This document shows positions 63,816-64,000 of a stretch of DNA of 64,000 nt, in pieces. Within the stretch, counting starts at the first letter, position 1; each line of letters starts with the position of its first letter. The stretch comes from Rhodothermaceae bacterium (GTDB taxonomy: Bacteria; Bacteroidota; Rhodothermia; Rhodothermales; Bin80). The notes beneath the pieces were generated by a model that was not told the DNA's origin, ran no database searches, and worked only from the letters and a program-made list of their open reading frames with translations. Position numbers and translations under genes: made by a program. The stretch is from the NCBI GenBank assembly GCA_009838195.1, contig VXSC01000047.1:124001-188000 (forward strand). The letters run 5' to 3'.

Positions 63816-64000
63816 TATCCTGCAAAATGATGAATCAAAAGTCCACTCCGAAGCTTCGGCTCAAACCAGGTTGATTTTGGCGGCATGAGCTCGTGCGCAT
63901 CCGAGACGGCCAGCAGCTGGTCCATACTGGTTGCGAACATTGAGAAGGCAACAGCGCTATGTTCGCTTTCCTCCACCCGTTTCACAAGCTCATCCGTGCC
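63815..64000 (-). CDS. DUF1015 family protein, C-terminal end only
   Basis: The last 61 codons of a gene running in from the right edge read, in part, AFSMFATSMDQLLAVSD and then LMPPKSTWFEPKLRSGLLI before the TAA at 63815-63817. The PPKSTWFEPKLRxGLLIH ending is characteristic of the DUF1015 family, which is commonly found beside serA and serC and is suspected to take part in serine or phosphoserine metabolism, unproven as far as I know. Only the C-terminus is visible. Confidence 0.85.
   Translation of the reverse strand, partial: GTDELVKRVEESEHSAVAFSMFATSMDQLLAVSDAHELMPPKSTWFEPKLRSGLLIHHFAG

Noticed and set aside
1-64000. tRNA, rRNA, CRISPR arrays, riboswitches or insertion sequences
   Set aside because: I looked through the intergenic spacers and saw no cloverleaf with CCA-end pattern, regularly spaced repeats, conserved riboswitch core or transposase motif. 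A covariance-model scan could still find something short.

Overview
The window looks like chromosomal DNA of a Gram-negative member of the Bacteroidota/Rhodothermota branch, probably a marine Rhodothermales- or Balneolales-like bacterium; the exact lineage is inference. The sequence supports this with type IX secretion (T9SS) C-terminal sorting domains and two PorV/PorQ-like barrels, a DUF5916 outer-membrane protein, a queuine tRNA-ribosyltransferase and a DksA-like protein that both lack their zinc cysteines (a pattern I recall from Bacteroidota), a CruF-type carotenoid pathway, many lipoproteins and weak Shine-Dalgarno signals. Nearly all of it is coding. I saw no rRNA, tRNA, CRISPR array, prophage or intact insertion sequence.

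Region 1 (1-21036, all minus strand) is a long co-oriented block centred on envelope biogenesis. In transcription order it holds an NDUFA9-like NAD(P)-binding protein, an unknown outer-membrane barrel, EcsC, a lipoprotein sulfatase, ClpX, an Omp85 protein (TamA/BamA-like), TamB, MlaE, MlaF, MlaD, a small membrane protein, Tgt, IspH, two NTF2-like lipoproteins and an M20 dipeptidase cut by the window edge. Many of these genes overlap by a few bases. The Omp85-TamB-MlaE-MlaF-MlaD run looks like one lipid and outer-membrane trafficking module.

Region 2 (21112-27028, plus) has rsmD-coaD, then two tandem PotD-like solute-binding lipoproteins about 88% identical with no ABC partner genes nearby, and then an NCS2-type permease fused to a degenerate histidine-kinase-like ATPase domain. 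The spacers here carry apparent debris, including a possible beta-propeller gene remnant.

Region 3 (27294-31566, plus) is a compact carotenoid operon: cruF, a fused prenyl-diphosphate synthase/phytoene synthase, and crtI. Adjacent genes overlap by 1-4 bases. Region 4 (31805-42149, plus) holds a secreted GHL10-type glycoside hydrolase with a T9SS tail, an aminotransferase, a site-2 protease followed by a lipoprotein, a T9SS Asp-box propeller and two PorV/PorQ-like barrels, then a GlsB-like protein and an AI-2E family exporter.

Region 5 (42246-64000) is mostly housekeeping: a lipoprotein, argH, a DUF5916 protein, an M20 amidohydrolase, ileS-dksA-like-lspA, purine nucleoside phosphorylase, the PLP-binding protein YggS, a ybbA/ybbP ABC pair divergent from tesA, a hotdog thioesterase, the three-gene proton-translocating transhydrogenase, and serC-serA-DUF1015 (cut by the right edge).

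The best candidates for something undescribed are the site-2 protease/lipoprotein/Asp-box propeller/double PorV operon, the CrtE-CrtB fusion, the coupling of TamA/TamB with MlaEFD, the permease-GHKL fusion beside orphan duplicated binding proteins, and the hairpin-rich mlaF-mlaD spacer.
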